From assembly GCF_027857615.1 (NCBI RefSeq), contig NZ_JAQIFT010000061.1, forward strand, positions 62,001 to 126,000: a DNA stretch of 64,000 nt, read 5' to 3'. A program made the position numbers and the translations under genes. This stretch comes from Holtiella tumoricola. Its GTDB lineage: Bacteria; Bacillota; Clostridia; Lachnospirales; Cellulosilyticaceae. The notes beneath the pieces were generated by a model. The model was not told the DNA's origin, did no database searches, and saw nothing but the letters and a program-made list of their open reading frames with translations. Positions 34,775 through 44,195 of the stretch are shown here, one piece after another. Every line of letters begins with the position of its first letter. Positions within the stretch are counted from its first letter, which is position 1.

Positions 34775-34788
34775 TAATGTACCTCTTT

Positions 34789-36162
34789 CTACAATACATC
34801 TGCAAAATGTGGTTTTAATCTTTTAAACATCACTGTACCTACAATAAATAAGCTAATTGTAACGCCCCAAAAATAAATTGTCTGATTGTATCTTTCCCAG
34901 AACCAAACTTGATTAATTAATGAGTCCCTATATCCTTCAACTATATAGTACATAGGATTTAATTTAAATATCCATTGATAGGTCTCAGGAATAATAGAAA
35001 AATCCCATAAGATTGGTGTCATCCACATTCCTACTTGTAAAAATATCGTTATTATTTGTCCTAAATCTTTTAGAAATATAATTATAGCTGATGTCATATA
35101 TGAAATTCCTAATACTAAAGCAAATATACATAATGAATAATATAAAGTTTGTACAAAATATATATTAGGCATATACCCATATCCTATAAACATAATCATT
35201 AAGAAACATATAAAGAATAAATGGACAAAAAGAGCCGAAATAATTTTAACTATTGGTAATACACTAATTTTAAAAACTACTTTTTTTACTAAATAATTAT
35301 ACTCAATCAAACTATTTGTAGCATTCATAATTGCATCATTAAAGAAAAACCATGGTACCATACCTGCTATAAGCCACAATACAAAAGGAAATTCTTCTAC
35401 TGGTGCAGCCTTAAATCCTACTTGGAATACAAACCAGTATACTAATACTGTTACTATTGGTTGAATAAATGCCCATATGATTCCTAAATATGAGCCTGCA
35501 TATTTTGTTTTAAAATCATTTCTCGCTAAAGTCCATATCAGCTTTTTATTATTCATTAGTTCTATACTTAAACTTTTAATAGAAGGAATTGTTTTATAGA
35601 ATACAATTCCTAAGCTAGTTATAAGTATACATATAAGTATCTTAAACATATAACTTATACTATCATCGACTTTATTAATTTCTAAAATACTAGCCTCATC
35701 TATTTTATATAAAATATAAGGATCTGAACCTATAGATAAAATACTAATATCATTATCCTCTAAATTTATACTATCAATATCTTTTATCTCTAGGTTATTA
35801 ATAAATATTTTTTCTGTCAAATTCTCTGTGTACCAAAAATATTTCATTTTGACATTTTTAATATTGATTTTTGCTGGACTATTTCCTAAATCTAATCTTA
35901 TATACCTTGTTGCAGTAGGAATTTTATAACTTATTATTTGTTCAATACTAATATCCTTATATTTCTCACTAGCAACATTAATATTTCCTTCTTCAAATGC
36001 CTCTTCACTATATAATAATTCATAAATCCCTTGTGTATCTGAAGCTACTTCATACCCAATTGTTAATTGTCTTTCCTTATCTATATTCGCAAATAAGAGA
36101 ATGCAAATATTAAAAAATACTATCATAGCAAAAAATAGTATTTTAAAAGGACTCTTTTTCAT
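34789..36162 (-). CDS. wzm: ABC exporter permease Wzm/TagG type with an N-terminal extracellular domain
   Basis: Membrane subunit of the polysaccharide exporter. The C-terminal 255 residues are a standard ABC-2 permease with six helices (TLARNDFKTKYAGSYLGIIWAFIQP, WLIAGMVPWFFFNDAI, WMTPILWD, LNPMYYIVEGYRD). Unusually, about 200 residues precede it: a membrane helix at about 8-26, a strand-rich extracellular part (about 30-165) containing YIRLDLGNSPAKINIKNVKM, and a second helix at about 170-190. The ectodomain resembles jelly-roll domains found on polymer-acting membrane glycosyltransferases. Typical Wzm is only about 260 residues, so this looks like a domain fusion. Confidence 0.9.
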   Translation of the reverse strand: MKKSPFKILFFAMIVFFNICILLFANIDKERQLTIGYEVASDTQGIYELLYSEEAFEEGNINVASEKYKDISIEQIISYKIPTATRYIRLDLGNSPAKINIKNVKMKYFWYTENLTEKIFINNLEIKDIDSINLEDNDISILSIGSDPYILYKIDEASILEINKVDDSISYMFKILICILITSLGIVFYKTIPSIKSLSIELMNNKKLIWTLARNDFKTKYAGSYLGIIWAFIQPIVTVLVYWFVFQVGFKAAPVEEFPFVLWLIAGMVPWFFFNDAIMNATNSLIEYNYLVKKVVFKISVLPIVKIISALFVHLFFICFLMIMFIGYGYMPNIYFVQTLYYSLCIFALVLGISYMTSAIIIFLKDLGQIITIFLQVGMWMTPILWDFSIIPETYQWIFKLNPMYYIVEGYRDSLINQVWFWERYNQTIYFWGVTISLFIVGTVMFKRLKPHFADVL

Positions 36163-36181
36163 AATCTCAATTCTTCACTTC

Positions 36182-37234
36182 CTATATAGATTTATACATA
36201 TTAGTATAATAATTCATATACTCGCCCGATACAATTTTGTCCATCCATTCTTGATTTGCAAGATACCAATCTATTGTTTCTTTAATACCTTGTTCAAAGG
36301 TATAGCTTGGACTCCATCCTAGCTCTGTAGTAATCTTGGTATTATCAATCGCATATCTTCTATCGTGTCCCGGTCTATCTTGAACATATTTAATCATATC
36401 TTCTGTTTTTCCTAAGTTCTCAATAATAAGCTTAACAATTTCAATATTAGCTTTTTCATTGTTTCCACCAATATTGTATACTTCTCCAATTCTACCCTTG
36501 TGGAGTACGGTATCAATACCTGTACAGTGGTCTTTTACATGTAGCCAGTCACGAATTTGCATACCATCTCCATACACTGGAAGCTGCTTGTCCCTCTTAC
36601 AGTTATTGATCATAAGTGGGATAAGCTTCTCTGGGAATTGAAGTGGTCCATAATTATTTGAACATCTTGTAATATTGATAGGCATACCAAACGTCTCGTT
36701 ATATGCTCTTACAAAAAGATCTGCACTTGTTTTAGATGCAGAATATGGGCTATTAGGTGCTAATGGTGTTGTTTCTGTAAACATACCAGTCTTACCAAGA
36801 GTACCATATACCTCATCCGTAGAAACCTGTAAATATTTCACGCCTTCTTTAAATTCACGACAGTATTTATCTTGTGGATTAACCTTCCAGTATTTCTTAG
36901 CTGTGTCGAGGAGCACTTGTGTCCCAAACACGTTGGTTGAAAGGAAGATTTCTGGATCTTCAATACTTCTATCTACATGTGACTCTGCTGCGAAGTTAAC
37001 TACTGTATCAATTGTATGCTCTTCAAAAAGTTTATCTACTAATTCTCTATCTCTAATATCCCCTTTGACGAAAGTATGGTTTGGGTGCTCCATCACTTCT
37101 TTCAAATTTTCTAAGTTTCCTGCATAAGTAAGGGCATCTAAATTAATAATATGATAGTCATATGTACTAAGCATATGCTTTACAAAGTTTGCTCCAATAA
37201 AACCTGCACCACCTGTTACTAATATATTTTTCAT
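36182..37234 (-). CDS. rfbB: dTDP-glucose 4,6-dehydratase
   Basis: Second enzyme of dTDP-rhamnose synthesis, making dTDP-4-keto-6-deoxyglucose, which is also the substrate for the WecE-type aminotransferase. The protein has GGAGFIGANFV, FAAESHVDRSI, the catalytic triad region STDEVYG and YSASK (YxxxK), and RCSNNYGPLQFPEKLIPLMI. I chose the ATG at 37234, since GAAGGAG is 8 bases before it and only 2 bases before the upstream ATG at 37240; the chain is then 350 residues. It lies between the ABC permease gene and rfbA. Confidence 0.96.
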   Translation of the reverse strand: MKNILVTGGAGFIGANFVKHMLSTYDYHIINLDALTYAGNLENLKEVMEHPNHTFVKGDIRDRELVDKLFEEHTIDTVVNFAAESHVDRSIEDPEIFLSTNVFGTQVLLDTAKKYWKVNPQDKYCREFKEGVKYLQVSTDEVYGTLGKTGMFTETTPLAPNSPYSASKTSADLFVRAYNETFGMPINITRCSNNYGPLQFPEKLIPLMINNCKRDKQLPVYGDGMQIRDWLHVKDHCTGIDTVLHKGRIGEVYNIGGNNEKANIEIVKLIIENLGKTEDMIKYVQDRPGHDRRYAIDNTKITTELGWSPSYTFEQGIKETIDWYLANQEWMDKIVSGEYMNYYTNMYKSI

Positions 37235-37268
37235 ATTCATTACTCCTTCTCTATTTAAATTCTTAGAT

Positions 37269-38141
37269 CTATCTCTCTACATTTGCTATTTGAATCATAT
37301 ATTGACCATATTCTGTCTTTGCCATTGGTTCTGCTAGCCTAAGTAATTGTTCTTTGTTAATCCACCCTTGTCTATATGCAATTTCCTCTATACATGCCAC
37401 ATAAAGACCTTGTCTCTTTTGAACCGCTTGAACAAAACTACTTGCTTCTGTTAATCCTTCACACGTACCTGTATCTAGCCACGCCATGCCTCGCCCAAAG
37501 AGTTCTACCTTTAATTTACCTCTATTAAGGTACTCTTCATTAACAGAAGTAATTTCTAATTCACCTCTTGCCGAAGGTTGGATACTTTTAGCAATTTCAA
37601 CTACATCATTATCATAGAAATAAAGTCCCGGTATAGCATAATTAGATTTTGGTTGTTTTGGTTTTTCTTCCAATGATACAACTGTGCCTTCTCTATCAAA
37701 CTCTACTACACCATAAGCTGTTGAATCATTTACGTAATATCCAAAAATAACAGCACCTTCTTCTAAATCCGCTGCACTTCTAAGGGCCCCTGTAAATCCT
37801 TTGCCATAGAAGATATTATCTCCCAATACTAATGCTACTTTATCTTGCCCTATAAATGTTTCACCTATAGTAAAGGCTTGTGCAAGACCTTTAGGCTCTT
37901 CTTGTACTGCATAACTAATTTGCATTCCTAGTTCTGTACCATCCCCTAACAGTTCTTCATATACTGGCAAATCCCTAGGTGTAGAAATAATAAGTATCTC
38001 ACTGATCCCTGCTAACATCAGTGTAGATAATGGATAATAAATCATTGGTTTATCGTATATAGGTAAAATCTGTTTAGATACTGCTTTTGTAATAGGATAA
38101 AGTCTTGTCCCTGATCCCCCTGCTAAAATAATTCCTTTCAT
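37269..38141 (-). CDS. rfbA: Glucose-1-phosphate thymidylyltransferase
   Basis: First enzyme of dTDP-rhamnose synthesis, joining dTTP and glucose-1-phosphate. The 290 residues match the family in length and motifs: GIILAGGSGTRLYPIT, KQILPIYDKPMIYYPLSTLM, LVLGDNIFYG, EEKPKQPKSNYAIPGLYFYD and WLDTGTCEGLTEAS. It is the first gene of the long minus-strand operon, with a likely extended -10 promoter at 38227-38255. The pathway is completed by rfbB next to it and rfbD and rfbC about 18 kb downstream at the other end of the operon. Confidence 0.97.
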   Translation of the reverse strand: MKGIILAGGSGTRLYPITKAVSKQILPIYDKPMIYYPLSTLMLAGISEILIISTPRDLPVYEELLGDGTELGMQISYAVQEEPKGLAQAFTIGETFIGQDKVALVLGDNIFYGKGFTGALRSAADLEEGAVIFGYYVNDSTAYGVVEFDREGTVVSLEEKPKQPKSNYAIPGLYFYDNDVVEIAKSIQPSARGELEITSVNEEYLNRGKLKVELFGRGMAWLDTGTCEGLTEASSFVQAVQKRQGLYVACIEEIAYRQGWINKEQLLRLAEPMAKTEYGQYMIQIANVER

Positions 38142-38226
38142 GTTATTCTCCTTTTCTATTTTGACTTCTATTTTTATTTCTATTTTTTTCTATAATTCTT
38201 TTATTTTTATACTCTACATTACTTTT

Positions 38227-38255
38227 ATTATATCATAGACACACTCACTATTTAA
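38227..38255 (-). promoter_or_regulatory. Promoter of the rfbA-led polysaccharide operon
   Basis: On the minus strand TTAAAT (38255-38250) and a perfect TATAAT (38232-38227) are 17 bases apart, and TGA directly before TATAAT makes an extended -10. It lies about 85 bases upstream of rfbA. Confidence 0.6.
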
Positions 38256-38324
38256 TGCTTTTTGTTGATTTATAGCTGGTATATATTACATCCCCCTTAC
38301 ATAGCCTATTACACCTGTGACCTT

Positions 38325-38353
38325 TTGTGATTTTACTTTTAATATAGTATAAT
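38325..38353 (+). promoter_or_regulatory. Promoter of the polyprenyl glycosylphosphotransferase gene
   Basis: TTGTGA (38325-38330) and a perfect TATAAT (38348-38353) are exactly 17 bases apart and 35 bases upstream of the plus-strand start. It is divergent from the rfbA promoter, about 70 bases away. Confidence 0.65.
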
Positions 38354-38388
38354 AAATATATCTTTAAGCTTTAAAAGGAGTTTTATAT

Positions 38389-39786
38389 ATGATTAGAGAA
38401 AATCAACGTTACTTAAATCGTCTACAAATTTTCTTAGACTTATTACTGATCGTTTTGTCATACATACTTGCCTATAGTACACGCTTTTACCTACTAGATA
38501 GTGGAACGATTTCACTTACTTTGAGTACATCTCTCAAACCAATCATCTTGTGTCTACCTGTGTACTTTATCCTTTATAATATATTTGATATTTATAGTAC
38601 TAGGCGTACTAAGCCTTTTCATACTGAAGTTTCCGCCATTATAAAAACAAATATTTTGGCTGGTATTATTCTTATGGTAGGCCTCTTTACTTTTAAAGTC
38701 ATTGACTTCTCCCGTTTGACAATTATTTTATTCTTCTTCATTAATACTTGTCTTACTATAGGTTGTCGCATAGGTATTCGTCTCATTCTCAAAAAATACC
38801 GCCGACTCGGCTATAATCTCAAACATTGCTTAGTTGTAGGAACCACCGATAGTAGTGCACTTTTTCTAGATAAAGCCGCCAAGAATGCCCATTGGGGATA
38901 TAACATTGCCGGTATTGTTACTTCTAATACACATCCCCTTACAAGTTTTAAAGGATATGACGTGGCTGGAAAAGTAGAGGACCTAGAAACTCTCCTTTCT
39001 AAATCTACTATTGATATTGTGATTATAGGAGTGTCTGGATCAGATCTTATAGAGCTTAGCTATATTCTTCAAATCTGCGAAAAATCTGGAGTTAAAACTC
39101 AGATCATCCCTTACTATCATAAATATATACCTGCTAAACCTTATATGGATGACTTAGATGGACTACCTGTTATTGATATCCGTCATGTTCCTCTTGATAA
39201 TGTATTTAAAAACTTTATAAAGCGTAGTTTTGATATTGTTTTTGCTCTAGTTGCCATTACTCTTACAAGCCCACTTTTACTTTTTGCAGCATTTATGACC
39301 AAGCTTACTTCTCCTGGCCCTATTATTTATAAACAGGAGCGTGTTGGCCTTAATCGTAAAAACTTTAATATGTATAAGTTCCGTTCCATGCGTGTCCAAA
39401 CTAAAGAAGAAGAAAAAGCTAAATGGACTACACCTAATGATCCCCGCAAAACTAAATGGGGTAGCTTTATGCGTAAGACAAGTATTGATGAGCTTCCTCA
39501 GTTTTTCAATGTACTCAAGGGTGATATGTCTGTAGTAGGACCTCGTCCTGAAAGACCTTTCTTCGTAGATCAATTTAAGGAAACCATACCTCGTTATATG
39601 ATCAAACATCAAGTACGCCCAGGCATTACAGGTTGGGCCCAGATTAATGGCTATCGTGGTGATACTTCTATAGAAGGTCGTATTGAGCATGATTTATACT
39701 ATATTGAAAATTGGACCTTTAGCTTTGATTTAAAGATCATACTATTAACTATATTCAAAGGATTTGTTAACAAAAATGCCTATTAA
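38389..39786 (+). CDS. Polyprenyl-phosphate sugar-1-phosphate transferase, WbaP/CpsE family
   Basis: Starts a glycan repeat unit by moving a sugar phosphate to undecaprenyl phosphate. The 465 residues have four to five N-terminal membrane helices, a central nucleotide-binding-like domain (CLVVGTTDSSALFLDKAAKN, about 140-260) and the conserved catalytic C-terminus: KRSFDIVFALVAITLTSPLL, KQERVGLNRKNFNMYKFRSM, TSIDELPQFFNVLKGDMS, VGPRPERP and VRPGITGWAQINGYRGDT. It is transcribed away from the large operon. A good ribosome site (AAAAGGAG) precedes it. The sugar is likely glucose, galactose or a related hexose, but cannot be fixed. Confidence 0.94.
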   Translation: MIRENQRYLNRLQIFLDLLLIVLSYILAYSTRFYLLDSGTISLTLSTSLKPIILCLPVYFILYNIFDIYSTRRTKPFHTEVSAIIKTNILAGIILMVGLFTFKVIDFSRLTIILFFFINTCLTIGCRIGIRLILKKYRRLGYNLKHCLVVGTTDSSALFLDKAAKNAHWGYNIAGIVTSNTHPLTSFKGYDVAGKVEDLETLLSKSTIDIVIIGVSGSDLIELSYILQICEKSGVKTQIIPYYHKYIPAKPYMDDLDGLPVIDIRHVPLDNVFKNFIKRSFDIVFALVAITLTSPLLLFAAFMTKLTSPGPIIYKQERVGLNRKNFNMYKFRSMRVQTKEEEKAKWTTPNDPRKTKWGSFMRKTSIDELPQFFNVLKGDMSVVGPRPERPFFVDQFKETIPRYMIKHQVRPGITGWAQINGYRGDTSIEGRIEHDLYYIENWTFSFDLKIILLTIFKGFVNKNAY

Positions 39787-39828
39787 AATAAGGGTGACCT
39801 CATTATCATATGAGGTCACCCTTATTTT
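39785..39828. terminator. Bidirectional terminator between convergent genes
   Basis: A perfect 18-bp stem (39785-39802 with 39811-39828) and an 8-base loop start within the stop codon of the glycosylphosphotransferase gene and end 2 bases before the stop of the ligase-like gene. A-runs and T-runs flank it on both sides. Confidence 0.9.
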
Positions 39829-39830
39829 AA

Positions 39831-41726
39831 TTATACATGTTTTCTTGTCTTCATATTAATCGTTGCATGTGACATTTTTGCACGTGCTCCTTTTTGCTCT
39901 TTAGCTACTATAAAGTTAGTTGCCATACCTGTCCCTAAAAGGATCCAGAATATAGGTGCAACGGGTACAACAGAGTCATTGAACATACCAGCACCTAAGT
40001 AACCTATAATAGCAAGAAGCACTGCACTCCCTAGTATTTCTATGACGCTATAACCTTTTTTAAATCCATATAGTTGAATAGCATGTACAATATAAGTACC
40101 AACTAATACTAAAAACGCTATTAATGCTATTACACCTTCATTGATAGCAATCTGTAAATATAAATTATGAGGTTTATCTACTACCATATTAGGTGTATCA
40201 TAAGCATACCATTTCCCTAATATATCATCCTGTGGGAATTCAAATGCATAAGTATCCGGGCCAAATCCCAGGAATAAGGTATCTTTTAAAAGTGGTAAAC
40301 TTCTAGACCAAATGTATCCCCTTGCAGACCCCATCCTTTCTTTACCTTTAAATCCAATAGCAGGTGGTTCAACAAGCTCTTTAGGTTCATAAGTGTAATC
40401 ATCTACTATTTGAATCCCCTCATCACTCATTCCTAAGGTTAATACTTTTGTATTTTGGTACGCTAAAATTAAGTAATATTGATCTTGAACTTGTCTTACA
40501 TGGAAGATCATATCTTCAAACTTTTGTTCTTGAGTAAAGTATCTAGCGCCTTGGCCTAAATCCATATAAATATATACAATTTCATTACCAACTTCATCTT
40601 CAAATTTAGGCCCGTCTTCTGTCATACTCACTGTTAGTGACTTATCTTTGAGTTTGAATGTAATTCTACCATCTTTTTGAATAATATCTTGAATAGGTAA
40701 ATTAGATTTATAACCGAAATCTTGTGGTGCTGATTGGAACATCTCTTTTATATCTGCAACTAAGGCTGGAACCCTAGAAAAGATACTTCCATGAGTAACC
40801 ATATCCAATCCTATAACACTTATCATTCCTATAACAACTGCTATTACTAGTCCCTTCCAATGCTTCATAAAACTTCTTCCAAACAAAATAATAAATACAA
40901 CAATACTACAAGCAAAACCTATAAGACCTGCTCTAGATGTACTACCAAAAAGTAAGAATAAGCTACATAGGCTTAAAAATCCAAAAGCTAATTTACTCTT
41001 ATACCCTTTCATTAAGCAAGTCAAAGTTAAGAATAGTGGAACCATCATTGCAGCAAAACTACCTACATAATTGTAATGGAACATGGTCCCATATATACGC
41101 TTACTTTCATATAGGCCTGTTAATATTCCTCTATCCTCTGCATAATGTTCAGGGATAATAATCTTATTCCCTAATTCTGTCATAAATAAATCTTTACCAA
41201 TATATTGGAAAAACCCTAGTACTGTTGTACACACTACTAAAAACGCTAAAGGTATAAGGATAAATTTATAATCTTTTTTTTCTTTCACACAATAGTATGT
41301 ATAAAGCATCATAACAATATAACATACTAAAATTACCATACCCTCTGCATGATTTGGAAGCCCCCATGTTGTTACTTCTCTATAAGAAGATAAAAATCCT
41401 GATAATAATGTCATCATTATAAATAAAGCTGACATTCCATAGTAAATATAAGATATTTTATCTTTTTTTACATATTCTTTCTTCCATGTTAAGAATAAAA
41501 TGACTCCCATAACAATTACTAGTGCTACAATAGCTTGCGCTTTAAATTGAGTAAAGAAATCAATGTTGTTTCCTGTTATATAAAGTATATATTCAGCTGG
41601 GATATCTGTTTTTACAAGTCTGACCATAAGCGGCACTACACCTAATAATAACATTATAGGAATAAACACTACCCATTTAAAATTGAAGGTATATTTACCC
41701 TGAACTTCTTTTTCCTTTTCAATCAT
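39831..41726 (-). CDS. O-antigen ligase/polymerase-like membrane protein with large loop
   Basis: Polytopic protein of 631 residues with about a dozen helices, in the WaaL/Wzy-type family that joins or polymerises lipid-linked glycans outside the cell. The segment GFGPDTYAFEFPQDDILGKW, followed by VVDKPHNLYLQIAINEG, matches the family's conserved PHN-containing periplasmic motif. A long soluble part of about 130-150 residues (about 320-460) with many charged residues sits before that motif. Helices are also distributed N-terminally (first 300 residues). It faces the convergent glycosylphosphotransferase gene, and both may serve a polymer other than the ABC-exported one. The acceptor is unknown. 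Confidence 0.85.
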   Translation of the reverse strand: MIEKEKEVQGKYTFNFKWVVFIPIMLLLGVVPLMVRLVKTDIPAEYILYITGNNIDFFTQFKAQAIVALVIVMGVILFLTWKKEYVKKDKISYIYYGMSALFIMMTLLSGFLSSYREVTTWGLPNHAEGMVILVCYIVMMLYTYYCVKEKKDYKFILIPLAFLVVCTTVLGFFQYIGKDLFMTELGNKIIIPEHYAEDRGILTGLYESKRIYGTMFHYNYVGSFAAMMVPLFLTLTCLMKGYKSKLAFGFLSLCSLFLLFGSTSRAGLIGFACSIVVFIILFGRSFMKHWKGLVIAVVIGMISVIGLDMVTHGSIFSRVPALVADIKEMFQSAPQDFGYKSNLPIQDIIQKDGRITFKLKDKSLTVSMTEDGPKFEDEVGNEIVYIYMDLGQGARYFTQEQKFEDMIFHVRQVQDQYYLILAYQNTKVLTLGMSDEGIQIVDDYTYEPKELVEPPAIGFKGKERMGSARGYIWSRSLPLLKDTLFLGFGPDTYAFEFPQDDILGKWYAYDTPNMVVDKPHNLYLQIAINEGVIALIAFLVLVGTYIVHAIQLYGFKKGYSVIEILGSAVLLAIIGYLGAGMFNDSVVPVAPIFWILLGTGMATNFIVAKEQKGARAKMSHATINMKTRKHV

Positions 41727-41805
41727 ATTTCACCTCTTATTTCTGATATGACTTCTTGTCTTGTATTATAGCATATCTACTGTGAAATATATATTAATAA
41801 ACAAC

Positions 41806-41841
41806 AAAAAAAGCAACTCCTGGGAAGGAGTTGCTTTTTTT
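41806..41841 (-). terminator. Rho-independent terminator of the first stalk-domain gene
   Basis: A 16-bp perfect stem (41806-41821 with 41826-41841) and a 4-base loop lie 12 bases after the stop. The arms end in long A and T runs. Confidence 0.92.
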
Positions 41842-41853
41842 CATAAACACAAA

Positions 41854-44055
41854 TTATTTAGCGTAGTTTGTGAATGTAACTGATTTTGTTGCAGCATCCC
41901 ATGTGTAGCTGATTCCAAGACCATCAGCAACATATTTAACTGGAATAAATGTTCTACCATTTACGATTTCACATTTAGCATCCATAGGAATAGCAATACC
42001 ATTTTTGTTCATGATGTTTGAACCATTTTGGAATTGAAGTACATTACCATCTTTGAATACTGTTACTGTACCAACACCATTGATTGTACCGAAATCAACT
42101 TTACCAAATTCATCTGCTACTAAACGAACTGGTACCATAGTTCTTGCATCTTTAATTGTTACTGCAGCATCAGCTGTTTTAGCTTCACCATTTACTGTAT
42201 AAGCCATGCTACCAGCTGTTAAAACGATTTCTTTTGCTACAGCAGCGTTTGGAAGATCTTCTGTATTTTTTGTACCAACTTTAACGAAATCAGCTAATTT
42301 AATAGCATCTTTGTATTGGCTTGTGTATACATCTTTACTATCTTTAACTTCGCCTGTTTTTTTGTTGTTTAATGTAGAGATAGCTGTACCACCAACTTGG
42401 AAGTCGAATGTACCTTCTGGAACAGTTCTATCTGTTGTGATTTCAAGATCACTGATTGTGATTGTTGAAGCTTCATCAGATGTTCTTGTAACTTTGATGA
42501 TGATTTCGCCATTTTTAACTTCAGAGTCAATTTGGATATCTCCACCTGTTACTTTAACTTTTGCATCTTTAACATCGAAACCGTATTTAGCTTCTGCACA
42601 GTTGATACGGATTTCTTTATTTTTTTCAAGTGATTCTGATTCTGTTTCTTTGATTACAATTTTACCACCAACTTGATCTTTAAGACCAGCTTTTACTGTG
42701 ATAGCTTCTGTTTCAACTTTAACAGCTGGAGTTACAGTAGCAACTTCTACTTTCATATCTTCTTCAAAGTTTTTGCTTGATGCAACAACTACTACTGGGC
42801 CTTTTTGTTCAGCTTTTGTAGCAACATTTACTTTGAATTTGAATTCATTGATTTTATCTGCTGTAAAGATTGGTGTAGTTTTACCATCTTTTGTGTTTTT
42901 ATGACCTAAGTCAAGTGTGATTTCATCTAAATCTTTATTGATTGAAAGACCTTTTTCTGCATTAGCTTCGTTGAATTTAACTTGGCTTTCAACATCGAAG
43001 TAACCTTCTTCAATTGTGAAGTAGATATCTTTTTTAGAATCTAAGCTGTCAACAGCATTTTCTTTAATTGCAAGTTCGATTTCTTTTGAACCTTTACCTG
43101 AAACTAATTTTTCTACTTCGTCAACTTTGAATGATACACCGTATTCTGTTACGTTAGCAACAACTAATTTTGTATCTTCCATTTTTTCAGCTTTAACTGT
43201 TACTTTAACTTCACCAGTACCTACGTTACCTTTTTTATCTTCAGATTGAACTTCGATACCTTTAAGTACTACAGAACCTCTTGTTCCTGCTGTCATTTTT
43301 GGGAATGTAACAACAAGTTTTTTATTGTCTACATTACCTTTTTCATCTTGGTAGTATTTTGCTGTTAATGTTGTTACTTTACCAGCAAGACCTCTTTTAC
43401 CTTCAACTGTTAAATCTGCACCTTTTGCATATTTTGAGTTAAAGATTAAATCTGAGCTATTTGGTAATGTAATTGTAACTTCTTTGTTGCTTAAAGAATC
43501 AGCAACTTTTTCTTCGATTGTGATATCAGCAATTGAACCGTATCCATCTACAGAAATGTTTTTAGCATCACCAGCTGTAGCTGCTAATAATTTATCTGTT
43601 ACAACTTCTGCACCTGTAAGTGAGTATTTACCTGAAGTTACAAGTGAATCTTCACCATCTACAGTGATAGCTGGGTTACCTTTTTTAGGTGTACCTGCAA
43701 CTGGAATTAAAGCTGTTTGTGTTTTATCTGTTACAGTTACTTTTAATTGAGATTTTGATAACCATTCAACTTTTGCTGTTGTTGCTACAGTTGAAGCATG
43801 TTCTTTGTATGATGATTCTTTGAATTCGAAATCTGTTGCGTTGATGAAGAATACATCTGCATCTTTGTTTGTTTTGTCATTATCTGAGTATTTTACTTGT
43901 AAAAATAACTCTTGATCTGTTGTGATTTCTTTATCAGCAACGATTGATAAAGTTTTGTTGAAGCTGTTTGTTGAAGCAGCCATTGTAGTTACAGGAACAG
44001 CTGTGATAACCATAGCTGAAGCTAAAACTACTGCTAATTTTTGACGTAATTTCAT
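41854..44055 (-). CDS. Large secreted stalk-domain surface protein, S-layer-type paralogue 1
   Basis: Secreted protein of 733 residues. A signal peptide (ending near TTMA-AS) leads into a conserved start (NSFNKTLSIVADKEITT) shared with the paralogue at 47798-49981. The body consists of several strand-rich repeats with recurring text such as SIADITIEEKVADSL, VTITLPNSSDL and MEDTKLVVANVTEYGV. The C-terminal 110 residues are a copper amine oxidase N-terminal-like (stalk) domain: RTMVPVRLVADEFG and GRTFIPVKYVADGLG. Low Cys and high Lys/Thr/Val content suit an exported structural protein. It is a candidate S-layer component. There are no SLH motifs, so another anchor is needed. Confidence 0.88.
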   Translation of the reverse strand: MKLRQKLAVVLASAMVITAVPVTTMAASTNSFNKTLSIVADKEITTDQELFLQVKYSDNDKTNKDADVFFINATDFEFKESSYKEHASTVATTAKVEWLSKSQLKVTVTDKTQTALIPVAGTPKKGNPAITVDGEDSLVTSGKYSLTGAEVVTDKLLAATAGDAKNISVDGYGSIADITIEEKVADSLSNKEVTITLPNSSDLIFNSKYAKGADLTVEGKRGLAGKVTTLTAKYYQDEKGNVDNKKLVVTFPKMTAGTRGSVVLKGIEVQSEDKKGNVGTGEVKVTVKAEKMEDTKLVVANVTEYGVSFKVDEVEKLVSGKGSKEIELAIKENAVDSLDSKKDIYFTIEEGYFDVESQVKFNEANAEKGLSINKDLDEITLDLGHKNTKDGKTTPIFTADKINEFKFKVNVATKAEQKGPVVVVASSKNFEEDMKVEVATVTPAVKVETEAITVKAGLKDQVGGKIVIKETESESLEKNKEIRINCAEAKYGFDVKDAKVKVTGGDIQIDSEVKNGEIIIKVTRTSDEASTITISDLEITTDRTVPEGTFDFQVGGTAISTLNNKKTGEVKDSKDVYTSQYKDAIKLADFVKVGTKNTEDLPNAAVAKEIVLTAGSMAYTVNGEAKTADAAVTIKDARTMVPVRLVADEFGKVDFGTINGVGTVTVFKDGNVLQFQNGSNIMNKNGIAIPMDAKCEIVNGRTFIPVKYVADGLGISYTWDAATKSVTFTNYAK

Positions 44056-44195
44056 TATTAACGTCCCCCTTCATAATTATAATTTAATTTAATATATAAC
44101 TTTCCATTTCATGTTAAATTATATAATGGTATATATTCAAAGTCAACTTTCTAAATAGATTTGTAATTTTCCTGTAACAAATTCTCTTATTCTAT

